64,000 bases of DNA from JBKEDF01 sp047975325 (lineage in GTDB: Bacteria > Pseudomonadota > Alphaproteobacteria > Rhodobacterales > Rhodobacteraceae). Shown in pieces: positions 33,591 through 43,212 of the stretch; the stretch's first letter is position 1; every line of letters begins with the position of its first letter. A program made the translations under genes and the position numbers. The stretch is taken from contig JBKEDF010000014.1 in NCBI GenBank assembly GCA_047975325.1, forward strand, positions 20,391 through 84,390. The letters run 5' to 3'. The notes below the pieces were generated by a model. That model saw only the letters and a program-made list of their open reading frames with translations, was not told the DNA's origin and searched no databases.

Positions 33591-33675
33591 AGGCACCTGG
33601 TGCCTGAGGTAGTGTATCGACAGAACCGTGCGAAAATATGTCCGGAACATGGATAAACAGTCCCGCACATATTTT
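33591..33675 (-). promoter_or_regulatory. Two inverted repeats upstream of the receiver-like gene
   Basis: AGGCACC-T-GGTGCCT (33591-33605) is a perfect 7-1-7 palindrome of operator size. A second inverted repeat, AAAATATGT (33633-33641) and ACATATTTT (33667-33675), encloses a 25-base loop. Both are in the 268-base gap between the receiver-like gene and the end of the 3-hydroxyacid dehydrogenase gene, so they may regulate the former or terminate the latter. No matching regulator was identified. Confidence 0.45.
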
Positions 33676-33736
33676 ACGGATTTCCGCTGGCAACCCATGC
33701 CCGGGGCAGGATCACGGGGGCAAGGCGCGAAGGGGC

Positions 33737-34600
33737 TTATGTCAGGCGCTTGATCAGGCTTGATGTATCCCAGCGCCCACCGCCCATGCCCTGCACATCC
33801 TTGTAGAACTGATCGACCAGTGCCGTTACCGGCAGGCTGGCACCGATTTCATTGGCGGTGGCCAGACAGATCCCCAGATCCTTGCGCATCCAGTCCACCG
33901 CAAAACCAAAATCGAAATCATCGGCCAACATGGTCTTGTGACGGTTGACCATCTGCCAGCTTCCGGCAGCCCCCTGCGAGATGACCTCGGCAACAGATTC
34001 GCCATCCATACCGGCCTTTTGTCCGAAGGCCAGCGCCTCGGACAGCCCCTGTACCAGCCCGGCGATACAGATCTGGTTCATCATCTTGGCAATCTGGCCT
34101 GCCCCGCTTTCGCCAAGGCGGCGACAAATCCGCGCATAGGCGGCAATCACCGGCTCGGCACGATCATAGTCGGCCTGCGCACCGCCACACATGACCGAAA
34201 GTACGCCATTTTCGGCCCCCGCCTGCCCGCCCGAAACCGGTGCATCGACAAACCCGACGCCCTTTTTGCGGGCCACGGCCTCCAATTCCCGCGTCACCTG
34301 TGCCGAAACCGTCGTGTGATCGACAAATACCGCCCCGTCCTGCATCCCGGCAAAGGCGCCATCTGACCCGGTGCAAATGGCGCGCAGATCGTCATCATTG
34401 CCCACACAGGCCATCACGAACTCCGCCCCCTCAGCGGCCGCGCGCGGGGTGGGTGCTGCCCGCCCGCCATGCTGGGCTACCCAGGATTCGGCCTTGGCCG
34501 GGCTGCGGTTATAAACCGTGACCTCATGCCCTTTCGCCACAAGGTGGCCCGCCATCGGGAAACCCATCACACCCAAACCCAGAAACGCCAGTTTCGCCAT
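33737..34600 (-). CDS. 3-hydroxyisobutyrate/tartronate semialdehyde-type dehydrogenase
   Basis: A 287-residue NAD(P)-dependent beta-hydroxyacid dehydrogenase. The Rossmann motif FLGLGVMGFPMAGHL, the substrate loop DAPVSGGQAGAENGVLS, and the catalytic Lys in GAGQIAKMMNQI are intact. Family members reduce tartronate semialdehyde, succinate semialdehyde or oxidise 3-hydroxyisobutyrate; the sequence alone does not separate these. It stands alone, divergent from the penicillin acylase-type gene, 80 bases between starts. Confidence 0.9.
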   Translation of the reverse strand: MAKLAFLGLGVMGFPMAGHLVAKGHEVTVYNRSPAKAESWVAQHGGRAAPTPRAAAEGAEFVMACVGNDDDLRAICTGSDGAFAGMQDGAVFVDHTTVSAQVTRELEAVARKKGVGFVDAPVSGGQAGAENGVLSVMCGGAQADYDRAEPVIAAYARICRRLGESGAGQIAKMMNQICIAGLVQGLSEALAFGQKAGMDGESVAEVISQGAAGSWQMVNRHKTMLADDFDFGFAVDWMRKDLGICLATANEIGASLPVTALVDQFYKDVQGMGGGRWDTSSLIKRLT

Positions 34601-34680
34601 CTCTCATCCCTTTCATTTGCCTCGCCTCGCCTGATCGCATAGGTAACGCCAACCTTATCCGCGTCAAGAACGGACCGAGC

Positions 34681-37143
34681 ATGCTGACGACTTTCCGCTG
34701 GCTTCTGAGGATTTTTCTGGGCCTCATCGCCCTGTCACTCCTTTCCGTGGTCATCGCCTATTATTTCCTGTCCCGTTCCCTGCCCGATTATAACGAGGAT
34801 TTCACCTTGCGGGGCATTTCCGCGCCGGTGGAAATCGTGCGCAACAATGCCAATGTGCCGCATATCTTCGGGCAAACGGATGAGGATACCTTTTTCGCGC
34901 TCGGCTTCGCCCATGCGCAGGACAGGCTCTGGCAGATGACGATGCTGCGGCGCACCGTGCAGGGCCGCCTTTCGGAGGTTTTCGGGGAACGCACGCTGCG
35001 CATCGACGAATTGATGCGTCGGTTCGATCTTTACAATCTCGCACGACAATCGGTGGAGGCGCAGGATGCCCCCACCCGCGCCGCGCTGGAGGCCTATTCC
35101 CGCGGCGTCAATGCCTGGATCGCGCAGGTCAATGCCAAGGCGCGCGGGCGCGGCGCGCCGGAGATGTTTTTCTTTTCCAATGAAGTCGCGGCCTGGCAAC
35201 CGATGGATAGTATCGCAATCGTCAAACTGATGGCGCTTCAGCTGTCAGGCCATCTGAATGCGGAAGTTCAGCGCGCACGGATCTCGCTCCTGTTGCCGGA
35301 TGAACGGCTGCGCGATATCCTGCCCGACGATCCGGGCACGGCGATTACCGCACTTCCACCCTATTCCTCAGTAATGCCGGGCGCCCGTCCCGGCGTTCCG
35401 TCGATACGGATGGCAGCGGACCCCCTGTCACCTTTCCCGCGCCAGGGTCGGGCCGGAGCTTCGAATGCATGGGCCGCGACGCCAGAACGTTCCGCCGCCG
35501 GCGCGGCACTTCTTGCCAATGATCCGCATCTGGGTTTCACCGCCCCCTCCCTTTGGTATCTTGCCCGGCTCGAACTGCGTTCAGGGGGCGTGATCGGCGG
35601 CACGATACCGGGTATTCCGCTTATCCTTCTGGGACGTTCAGATGCCCTGGGCTGGGGGCTTACCGCCGCTTATCTGGATGATCAGGACGTGTTGATCGAG
35701 GAACTCAATCCGGACAATCCCGAGGAATATCGTACGCCGGATGGCTGGAAAGCCTTTGAAACCCGCCGCTCGATCATCACGGTCAAGGATGGCGATCCGG
35801 TTACCGTCACGCTGCGATGGTCCGAAAACGGGCCGATCCTGCCCGGCTCTCATTTCAACCTGGACACGATCACCCCCCCCGGTCACGTTGCCGCCCTGTC
35901 CTGGACCGCGCTTTCACCGCGCGACACAAGCCTGACCGCCGCGCTGGGTCTGATGAAGTCGCGGTCCATCCCGCAGGCCCTGGACGCCGCCGCCCTTTAT
36001 ATCGCACCAGCCCAGAACCTTATGCTGGCAGACAAAAACGGGATCGCGATGCAGATGATCGGCCAGATGCCGAAACGCAATGCGGCCCATCAAACACAGG
36101 GACGACTGCCCGCCCTGGGCGCCCTGCCCGAAAACCGCTGGGAAGGCTATTTCCCCTATGACCGCAATTTCCGTGTAACCGACCCCGAAACCGGCCTGCT
36201 GGGAAATACCAACAACAAGACGGTGGACCGCCCTTTCCCGGAACATGTTTCCTTCGAATGGGGCGATACACACCGAATCCAGCGTTGGCTCCGGTTGATG
36301 AAAACACGTGAAGTGCATACCCGCGAAAGCTTTATCGAGGCGCAACTCGATACTGTCAGCCCGATCGCGCGCGCCGTTTTACCACTGATCGGGGCGGATC
36401 TGTGGTTTACCGGCGATCCGGCCCCCGAAGGCACGCCCGAACGTTTTCGCCAGCGCGCCCTGCAGATGCTGTCCGAATGGAACGGAGAGATGTATGAACA
36501 TCTGCCCGAACCCCTGATCTATGCAACATGGATACGCCTCCTGCAGGACAAGCTTATCCGTGATGAGCTTGGCCCGCTCGCCGATGATTTCACCCACCCC
36601 CAGCCGGTCTTTCTGGAGCGGGTCTATCGCAATACAGACGGCGCGGGCATCTGGTGCGACATCATCCAGTCCGCCGAAATCGAAAGCTGCACGGATATCG
36701 CCCGGACCGCGCTGGATGAGGCCTTGCTACGCTTGCAGGAACGGTATGGTTCCGCCATCGAAAGCTGGCGCTGGGGTGATGCGCACCAAGCCACACAGGA
36801 CCATCAGGTGATGGGGAAAATCCCGCTTCTGCGCTATTTCGTCAATATCCGTCAAAGCACGTCGGGCGGAGATTCCACATTGATGCGGGGACGGACATCG
36901 GGCAAGGATCCCGACCCATTCCAGAATGTCCATGGTGCTGGGTATCGCGGCGTATATGATTTTGCCGATCCCGACAGTTCGGTCTTCATCCTGTCGACAG
37001 GGCAGTCGGGCCATCCGCTTTCGCGTCACTATGACGATCTAGGAACGCTCTGGCGGCGGGGGGAATATATCCCCATGTCGCTTGATCCGGAACTTGCCCG
37101 TGCAGCGGCGGTCGGGATTACACATATCACACCCGCCCCGTAG
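34681..37143 (+). CDS. Penicillin acylase-family (Ntn) hydrolase
   Basis: An 820-residue precursor of the acylase family that cuts amide bonds of penicillins, N-acyl-homoserine lactones or similar compounds. Residues about 8-30 form a hydrophobic anchor or signal. The alpha-chain region has GFAHAQDRLWQM. The self-processing site and N-terminal nucleophile is Ser261 in RAGASNAWAA, followed by the beta-chain motif LLANDPHLGF. Quorum-quenching AHL acylases belong to the same family, but specificity cannot be read here. No weak or missing catalytic residue was noticed; the ribosome site is poor. Confidence 0.9.
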   Translation: MLTTFRWLLRIFLGLIALSLLSVVIAYYFLSRSLPDYNEDFTLRGISAPVEIVRNNANVPHIFGQTDEDTFFALGFAHAQDRLWQMTMLRRTVQGRLSEVFGERTLRIDELMRRFDLYNLARQSVEAQDAPTRAALEAYSRGVNAWIAQVNAKARGRGAPEMFFFSNEVAAWQPMDSIAIVKLMALQLSGHLNAEVQRARISLLLPDERLRDILPDDPGTAITALPPYSSVMPGARPGVPSIRMAADPLSPFPRQGRAGASNAWAATPERSAAGAALLANDPHLGFTAPSLWYLARLELRSGGVIGGTIPGIPLILLGRSDALGWGLTAAYLDDQDVLIEELNPDNPEEYRTPDGWKAFETRRSIITVKDGDPVTVTLRWSENGPILPGSHFNLDTITPPGHVAALSWTALSPRDTSLTAALGLMKSRSIPQALDAAALYIAPAQNLMLADKNGIAMQMIGQMPKRNAAHQTQGRLPALGALPENRWEGYFPYDRNFRVTDPETGLLGNTNNKTVDRPFPEHVSFEWGDTHRIQRWLRLMKTREVHTRESFIEAQLDTVSPIARAVLPLIGADLWFTGDPAPEGTPERFRQRALQMLSEWNGEMYEHLPEPLIYATWIRLLQDKLIRDELGPLADDFTHPQPVFLERVYRNTDGAGIWCDIIQSAEIESCTDIARTALDEALLRLQERYGSAIESWRWGDAHQATQDHQVMGKIPLLRYFVNIRQSTSGGDSTLMRGRTSGKDPDPFQNVHGAGYRGVYDFADPDSSVFILSTGQSGHPLSRHYDDLGTLWRRGEYIPMSLDPELARAAAVGITHITPAP

Positions 37144-37153
37144 GCTCCTGGCC

Positions 37154-38467
37154 TCAAAGCGCGGCGAATTCCCCCTTTTGCCGCGCCGTCCAGCGCAGCG
37201 TGAGTTGCCAGCCCGCCTCCCCGGGGGTTTCGGCCTCAACAAGGCCCTGATCATGTAGCCAGGCATGTTTTCGACCTTCCGAAAATGGCAAGAGGATCTG
37301 CTCCTCGCTTTTTTCCTCTTCAAATTTTTCACCGATCCGTTCGATGAGCGCGCCAATCCCTTCCCCCGTCAGGGCCGAGATCGCCATCACCCGATTGCCT
37401 GTTTCCGCCTGCTGCCAAAGCGCGGCGCGCGCAACACCCTCCACCAGATCAAGCTTGTTCCAGACCTCGACCTGCGGTGTATCCTCATCAACACCAAGGG
37501 AGGCAAGGATATCCCCCACATCCGCCGCCTGTTCGGCGCTTTCGGGATGGCTGATATCGCGCACATGCAGGATAAGATCCGCCTCCAGAACTTCTTCGAG
37601 CGTGGCGCGGAATGCCGCAACCAACTGTGTCGGCAGGTCGGAGATGAAACCCACCGTATCGGACAGGATGATCTTGCGGCCCGATGGCAGGGTCACGCCG
37701 CGCATCGTCGGATCGAGCGTGGCAAAAAGCATGTCCTTGGCCATGACCTCCGCCCCGGTCATCCGGTTGAAGAGGGTCGATTTCCCGGCATTGGTATAGC
37801 CCACCAGCGCCACGATCGGAAAAGGCACCTTGCGCCGCGCCGCACGGTGCAATTCCCGTGTCCTGATGACCTTTTCAAGCTGGCGGCGCAGGCGAACCAT
37901 CTGTTCGTCAATGGCACGGCGGTCAGCCTCGATCTGGGTTTCACCCGGCCCGCCCACGAATCCCAGCCCGCCGCGTTGGCGTTCCAGGTGGGTCCAGGCC
38001 CGGACCAGCCGCGTGCGTTGATAGGAAAGCGCGGCAAGTTCGACCTGAAGCACGCCTTCCCGCGTGCGGGCGCGATCCGCAAAAATTTCAAGGATCAACC
38101 CCGTCCGATCCAGAAGCTTGACGCCCCATTCCCGTTCAAGATTGCGCTGCTGGACCGGGCTGACCGGGCCATCGACCAGGACCAGATCCACCTCCCCGGC
38201 CTTCAGCCGCACGGCAAGTTCCGCAATCTTGCCCTTGCCGAACAGCATCCCCGGCGCGGCCTTTGGCAGGCGTACCACTTCGGCGCCCACCACCTCCAGT
38301 CCCGGCAGGGCAACGGCCAGGGATACGGCTTCAGCCAATGTGTGTTCGGGCAGGCGGCGCTGCTGCACCGTCTTCAGATCGGGATGGATCACATAGGCCC
38401 GCGTCAGACGCTCCCGGGTTTCATGACCCTCCGCGTCATGCGGATCCTGCCCCAACGGAGAACGCAA
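37154..38467 (-). CDS. hflX: Ribosome-associated GTPase HflX
   Basis: A 437-residue GTPase that acts on stalled or heat-damaged ribosomes. The HflX domain (GMLFGKGKIAEL) precedes the G domain: G1 GYTNAGKST, G3 DTVGF in SDTVGFISDLPTQL, and NKLD for G4. The start is TTG, three bases after the hfq stop, with the end of hfq (GAGGGTGAC) serving as ribosome site. hfq-hflX is a common pair; the two genes are co-transcribed. Confidence 0.95.
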   Translation of the reverse strand: MRSPLGQDPHDAEGHETRERLTRAYVIHPDLKTVQQRRLPEHTLAEAVSLAVALPGLEVVGAEVVRLPKAAPGMLFGKGKIAELAVRLKAGEVDLVLVDGPVSPVQQRNLEREWGVKLLDRTGLILEIFADRARTREGVLQVELAALSYQRTRLVRAWTHLERQRGGLGFVGGPGETQIEADRRAIDEQMVRLRRQLEKVIRTRELHRAARRKVPFPIVALVGYTNAGKSTLFNRMTGAEVMAKDMLFATLDPTMRGVTLPSGRKIILSDTVGFISDLPTQLVAAFRATLEEVLEADLILHVRDISHPESAEQAADVGDILASLGVDEDTPQVEVWNKLDLVEGVARAALWQQAETGNRVMAISALTGEGIGALIERIGEKFEEEKSEEQILLPFSEGRKHAWLHDQGLVEAETPGEAGWQLTLRWTARQKGEFAAL

Positions 38468-38469
38468 GG

Positions 38470-38703
38470 TCAGTCGTCACCCTCATAAAGGCTGATCGGG
38501 GCGCCGGGCATGATCGTGGAAATCGCGTGTTTGTAAACAAGCTGGGATTGACCATCGCGACGCAGAAGCACGCAAAAATTGTCAAACCAGGTGATCACCC
38601 CCTGAAGCTTGACACCATTGATCAGAAAGATCGTGACAGGAACCTTCGCCTTGCGGACATGGTTCAGGAAGGCGTCTTGCAAATTCTGTTTATCAGAAGC
38701 CAT
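38470..38703 (-). CDS. hfq: RNA chaperone Hfq
   Basis: Small RNA chaperone, 77 residues. Both Sm motifs are present: the Sm1 region FLINGVKLQGVITWFDNFCV and Sm2 in LVYKHAISTIMP, including the YKH RNA-contact residues. The C-terminal tail is short (GAPISLYEGDD), usual in Rhodobacteraceae. It is followed by hflX with a 2-base gap. The 140 bases upstream, after the trkH end, are gene-free. Confidence 0.97.
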   Translation of the reverse strand: MASDKQNLQDAFLNHVRKAKVPVTIFLINGVKLQGVITWFDNFCVLLRRDGQSQLVYKHAISTIMPGAPISLYEGDD

Positions 38704-38843
38704 TTTTATGTGCCTTGTTTGCTTTTCATCTATTGGACGCCCCCTATCGGTTCCTCACCGATTGCGTCAGGCGGAGTATGAAACGCCACGCCCGGACATG
38801 CCAGCCCAATTTTTCGCAGCCCGCCCTGTGTTGCCGCACAACA

Positions 38844-40361
38844 CTATCGTCGCCAAGCACCAGGCGCCAGCAGGGCCAGAATCGCAAGGACTTCCATCCG
38901 ACCGACAATCATGCCAACAGCCGCTACCGCTTTGATATAGGGTGAAAGTTCTGCAATCCGGATCGGTCCATCAGCCCCAAGCGCCGTCATGGGGCCCGTA
39001 GTCGTCACCATTGCAACGGTCAGCACCAGTGCCGGGTCAAAATCCAGATCCCCCACCGCAAAAGCCGCAAGCATCACTGCGAAACTCAGTGCATAGAGCA
39101 TGAAGAAGATCCAGGACATGTAGGCCCCGCCGCGACGCAGCTGGCGTTCCATTTCTCCGCCGCCACCGATGGATGACGGATGGATCAGCCGGTCCAACTC
39201 CCTTTCACCGTGTCGCGCCAGGGCATAGACCCGCAAAAGCTTGAGTCCCCCCGCAGCCGTGGCAATCCCGCCCCCCAGCATCGCCAACCCCAGCAACAAC
39301 AGCCCCGGCGCCCGCAGCCCTGACCAGGATCGCGCGGCGCCCCAATCCGCACTTTCAAAGCCGGTTGTCGTCAAATAGGACAGGGTCGTGAAGATCGCCC
39401 CCCAAAGCGCCCTGATCGCGGCAAGCCAGTCGGTCACGTCATCGGTTTCAAACGATCCGATCCAGTGCCGCAGGAAAAGCACCAACGGCACCAACACCAT
39501 GATAACCGCCGCGATCCGCAATTCCGGGTCCCGCCAAAGCGGCGTGCTGCGCGGGATCAGCACCGGTCCCGGCAAGCTGCGCCGGGTCAGTGACAATAGC
39601 AGGAAAACGAAAATTGCCAGTTCTCCCGGCATCCCGGACCGGGTTTCATGCAGACCCGTGGCAAAGGATATCCCGCTTGTCGAAAGCGTGGACATCGCAA
39701 GGATCAACGCGGCCAGCCCGCTTTCGCCCAAGGTCAGCAGAATAACCCAAAGTACAAGCGTCAGCGCGGTATAGGCGGGAAAGATAACGCCGGCATAATA
39801 CGCAATTCGTGCCGATGAATCGGCCCCGCGCATATTCGGACCACCACCTTCCCTTCCCCCCGAAAGACGACCCGAAAGCACCTCCATCCCCCCAAGCCCC
39901 AACGGCGCCAGAATTGCGGAGATACATAAAAGCGCGAAAAACCCACCCAGCCAGCCCGTCAGCCCGCGCCAGAGATGGACAGAGGCCGGCAGACGGCCCG
40001 GGCTGTCATATAAGGTGGCGCCGGTGGTGGTGAAGCCGGACAGCATTTCCCACCAGGCATTGAAGAAGGCAGTATCGGGAACGGCCTGGTTGAAGGGAAC
40101 CGCCATCACCACCGGCAACCACAGATAGGCCCCCAGAATGGTCAGGATCTGACTGCGCGCCGCTGGCCGGATCCGGTTGCTGGAACTGGCAATACCAACC
40201 ATGACCGTCAGGAGCAGGAACACCGTACCGCCGTAAAAGAAGGGACGTGCCACCTGATAGTCGCGCATCACCGCCGCATGGGCGGCAGGCAGGTACATCG
40301 CCAGTGCCGTAACCCCCGTAAGGATCACCAGAAGCGGCAGTCTTGTGATCCGGCCCATCAC
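38844..40361 (-). CDS. trkH: Trk potassium uptake membrane subunit TrkH
   Basis: Potassium channel-like transporter, 505 residues with about ten membrane helices. Filter-loop regions of the SKT superfamily are recognisable: SGFTTTGATLY, STLSTSGISF, LSYLTTTGFESAD and TVAMVTTTGPMTALG. It associates with TrkA, whose gene ends 3 bases before this start, so they form an operon. The trkA-trkH-hfq-hflX order after ntrYX is typical of Rhodobacteraceae. Confidence 0.94.
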   Translation of the reverse strand: MMGRITRLPLLVILTGVTALAMYLPAAHAAVMRDYQVARPFFYGGTVFLLLTVMVGIASSSNRIRPAARSQILTILGAYLWLPVVMAVPFNQAVPDTAFFNAWWEMLSGFTTTGATLYDSPGRLPASVHLWRGLTGWLGGFFALLCISAILAPLGLGGMEVLSGRLSGGREGGGPNMRGADSSARIAYYAGVIFPAYTALTLVLWVILLTLGESGLAALILAMSTLSTSGISFATGLHETRSGMPGELAIFVFLLLSLTRRSLPGPVLIPRSTPLWRDPELRIAAVIMVLVPLVLFLRHWIGSFETDDVTDWLAAIRALWGAIFTTLSYLTTTGFESADWGAARSWSGLRAPGLLLLGLAMLGGGIATAAGGLKLLRVYALARHGERELDRLIHPSSIGGGGEMERQLRRGGAYMSWIFFMLYALSFAVMLAAFAVGDLDFDPALVLTVAMVTTTGPMTALGADGPIRIAELSPYIKAVAAVGMIVGRMEVLAILALLAPGAWRR

Positions 40362-40364
40362 CGT

Positions 40365-41741
40365 TCAGAAGAAATCGATCGAGACCTGCAGGAGCCTTTC
40401 GACCTCCGGCACGTCCTTGGCCATCGCGAAAAGCGCGATCACATCGCCCTCCTCAACCCGCAGATCGCCGCGCGGTTTCTGAATCCTGTCCCCTTTCATC
40501 AACGCGCCCACCAGCACGCCTTCGGGAAATTCGATATCACGAACCAGACGCCCCGCCAGCGGGGATGTCGACAGCACCTGCGCCTCGATCATTTCCGCCT
40601 CGGCATCGCCGATGGAATAGACGGTGCGCACCCGGCCATGGCGGACATGACGCAGGATCGAGGAAACCGTCGTTGCCCGCGGGTTGATATAGGCATCGAT
40701 ATCCAGCGCGCCCATCATCGGCACCAGCGTGGGATCATTGACCAGTGCGATGGACATCTGCGCCCCGGCCTGTTTCGCCCGAACCGCAACCAGCAGGTTG
40801 GTCTTGTCATCATCGGTCACCGCCATCACCGCATCGGCACGTTCGATCCCCGCCTCCTCCAGCATGTCGATATCCATGCCGTCGCCATTCAGGACAATCG
40901 TGCGTTCCAGCACATCCGCCGCCTGTTCGGCATGTGCGCGGTTTCTTTCAATGACTCGCGCGCGCATCCGTTCGGTGCGCTTTTCCAGTGCCAATGCCAC
41001 CTGAAGCCCCACATGGCCCGCACCGACAATCACCACGCGTTCCTGTTTCTTCGTGGTCTTGCCAAAGATTTCCAGCGTGCGGTTCAGGTCCTCGGTATGG
41101 ACAAAGACATAGATCCGATCGCCGCTGAAAAGCTGATCTTCCGGTTCCGGTGCAAACAGCCGCTCCAGCCGCCGCACACCAACCACGATGGCGCTGAGCG
41201 TTGAAAAAAGTTCCGTCAATTGCCGCAACGGCGTATTCAGAACGGGGCAATCATCATCAAGCACGATCCCCAGAAGCTGCGCCCGCCCGCCCATGAAACT
41301 TTCAGTGTCAAAGGTGGCCGGTGCCGCAAGACGTTGCAAGGCGGCCTCGGCCACCTCGCGTTCGGGGCTGATCACGACATCGATGGGCAGGTGATCACGC
41401 CGGTAAAGATCGGCATAGATCGCATCAAGATAGCTTTGCGCACGCAGCCGGGCAATCTTGCGCGGCACGGAAAAAACCGAATGGGCCACCTGACAGGTGA
41501 CCATGTTCACCTCATCCGAATGGGTGGCCGCAATGATCATGTCGGCATCACGCGCCCCGGCACGATCCAGAACATCGGGGTAGCTTGCAAAACCGACCAG
41601 ACCCTGGACATCCAACGTATCTGTCGCGCGACGAACCAGTTCGGGATTGAAATCCACCACCGTCACATCGTTCTTTTCACCCGACAGGTGCCGGGCGATC
41701 TGCCAGCCCACCTGCCCTGCCCCGCAGATGATGACTTTCAT
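40365..41741 (-). CDS. trkA: Trk potassium uptake regulatory subunit TrkA
   Basis: Cytoplasmic NAD-binding gate of the Trk system, 458 residues built of two RCK halves. Each half starts with a Rossmann glycine motif: VIICGAGQVGWQIARHL near residue 3 and VVIVGAGHVGLQVALAL near residue 235. Each is followed by a TrkA-C domain. It lies 61 bases after ntrX and 3 bases before trkH. Confidence 0.96.
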   Translation of the reverse strand: MKVIICGAGQVGWQIARHLSGEKNDVTVVDFNPELVRRATDTLDVQGLVGFASYPDVLDRAGARDADMIIAATHSDEVNMVTCQVAHSVFSVPRKIARLRAQSYLDAIYADLYRRDHLPIDVVISPEREVAEAALQRLAAPATFDTESFMGGRAQLLGIVLDDDCPVLNTPLRQLTELFSTLSAIVVGVRRLERLFAPEPEDQLFSGDRIYVFVHTEDLNRTLEIFGKTTKKQERVVIVGAGHVGLQVALALEKRTERMRARVIERNRAHAEQAADVLERTIVLNGDGMDIDMLEEAGIERADAVMAVTDDDKTNLLVAVRAKQAGAQMSIALVNDPTLVPMMGALDIDAYINPRATTVSSILRHVRHGRVRTVYSIGDAEAEMIEAQVLSTSPLAGRLVRDIEFPEGVLVGALMKGDRIQKPRGDLRVEEGDVIALFAMAKDVPEVERLLQVSIDFF

Positions 41742-41802
41742 GCTCCGCTCTCCGCCTGGGCCTTGAATCCGGTCCCCTCATTGGCAGATCGGCAGGCGCG
41801 GG

Positions 41803-43212
41803 TCAATCTGGGCCTTCATCCGATTCCAGCCGCGCGGTACGGGCCCCGGATTTCGCATTTGTCACCACACCCAGCGATTTCAGCTTTCGATGAAGCGCAC
41901 TGCGTTCCATGCCGACGAACCCCGCCGTGCGGCTGATATTGCCCCCGAACCGGTTGATCTGGGTCAGAAGATATTCCTTCTCGAACAGTTCCCGTGCCTC
42001 CCGCAGCGGCAAGGTGGCAAGCGCGCTGCCCAGAACGATCCGTCCATCACCTTCGGGTTCGGCTTCCTGACCCGGCAATTCCCGGGCCTCCACCGGTCCG
42101 GAACTGTCCCCAAGGATCAGCACCCTTTCGATCACAGTGCGCAACTGGCGGATATTTCCGGGCCATTGCATCGTCTGCAACATCGCCTCGGCATCTTCGG
42201 TCAGTTCGCGAAGCGGCAATCCCTGGCCCCGGTGAAACATCTCAATGAAATAGGCGGTAAGTTCGGGAATATCCTCCCGGCGTTCGGCAAGGCTTGGCAC
42301 CGCAATCGGCACCACATTGAGCCGGTCATAAAGTTCCTGCCGGAAACGCCCCTCCGCAATCTCGGCGCGCAGATCGCGGGTTGTCGATGAAATCACCCGC
42401 AGATCGACACGGACCTTGTCCACCCCGCCAACCCGGGTGAATTGCTGATCCACAAGGACCCGCAGGATTTTCGACTGCGTCCCCAGCGGCATCTCGGCCA
42501 CTTCGTCAAAATAGATGATCCCGCCATGCGCCTGTTCAAGAAGACCCTTTTCCAACCCGCGATCAGGGGTTTCCCGGCCAAAGAGCACCTCTTCCATATG
42601 GGCCGGATCGATGGAGGCGGAAGAGACCGTCACGAAAGGTGCTGCGTCGCGATTGGAATGGGCATGGATGAAACGCGCTGCCAGTTCCTTGCCCGAACCG
42701 GCGGGACCGGCCAGCATGACCCGGCCATTGGATTTCGTAACCTTTTCAAGGTTTGATTTCAATTGCTTGAAAGAAGAACTTGAACCGATCATATCGGCGG
42801 AAGTAACCTCCTTGCGGCGCAGATCGCTGTTTTCGCGGCGCAGGCGGCTGGTTTCCATCGCGCGCGAAACGACAACCATCAACTGGTCGATATTGAAGGG
42901 CTTTTCGATGAAGTCATAGGCGCCCTGCTTGATCGCAGCCACGGCTATTTCAATATTGCCATGGCCCGAAATAATGACGACCGGCACATCTGGATTATCC
43001 CGCTTGACGGCTTTCAGGATATCAATCCCGTCCATATGGCTATCCTTGAGCCAGATATCGAGGATCATCAGTGCGGGCGCTTCCTCGGTAATCGCGGCCA
43101 TGCATTCGTCCGAGCTTCCCGCAAGACGAACGCCATAGCCTTCATCACGGAGGATATCCCCAATCAATTCCCGGATATCACGCTCATCATCAACGATAAG
43201 AATACTACTCAT
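41803..43212 (-). CDS. ntrX: Nitrogen assimilation response regulator NtrX
   Basis: Response regulator partner of NtrY, 469 residues. The receiver domain has the acidic pair in LIVDDERD and the phosphoacceptor Asp in LMILDIWLKD. The AAA+ domain has Walker A as GPAGSGKE and Walker B as GGIIYFDEVAEM, but no GAFTGA loop (ETPDRGLEKG stands in its place), as is normal for NtrX. The C-terminal Fis-type HTH is ISRTAGFVGMERSALHRKLKSLG. The start overlaps the ntrY stop by 4 bases. Confidence 0.95.
   Translation of the reverse strand: MSSILIVDDERDIRELIGDILRDEGYGVRLAGSSDECMAAITEEAPALMILDIWLKDSHMDGIDILKAVKRDNPDVPVVIISGHGNIEIAVAAIKQGAYDFIEKPFNIDQLMVVVSRAMETSRLRRENSDLRRKEVTSADMIGSSSSFKQLKSNLEKVTKSNGRVMLAGPAGSGKELAARFIHAHSNRDAAPFVTVSSASIDPAHMEEVLFGRETPDRGLEKGLLEQAHGGIIYFDEVAEMPLGTQSKILRVLVDQQFTRVGGVDKVRVDLRVISSTTRDLRAEIAEGRFRQELYDRLNVVPIAVPSLAERREDIPELTAYFIEMFHRGQGLPLRELTEDAEAMLQTMQWPGNIRQLRTVIERVLILGDSSGPVEARELPGQEAEPEGDGRIVLGSALATLPLREARELFEKEYLLTQINRFGGNISRTAGFVGMERSALHRKLKSLGVVTNAKSGARTARLESDEGPD

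Noticed and set aside
41803..43212. Missing GAFTGA loop in NtrX as an anomaly
   Set aside because: NtrX proteins usually lack it, so only the NtrC case was kept as a lineage mark.
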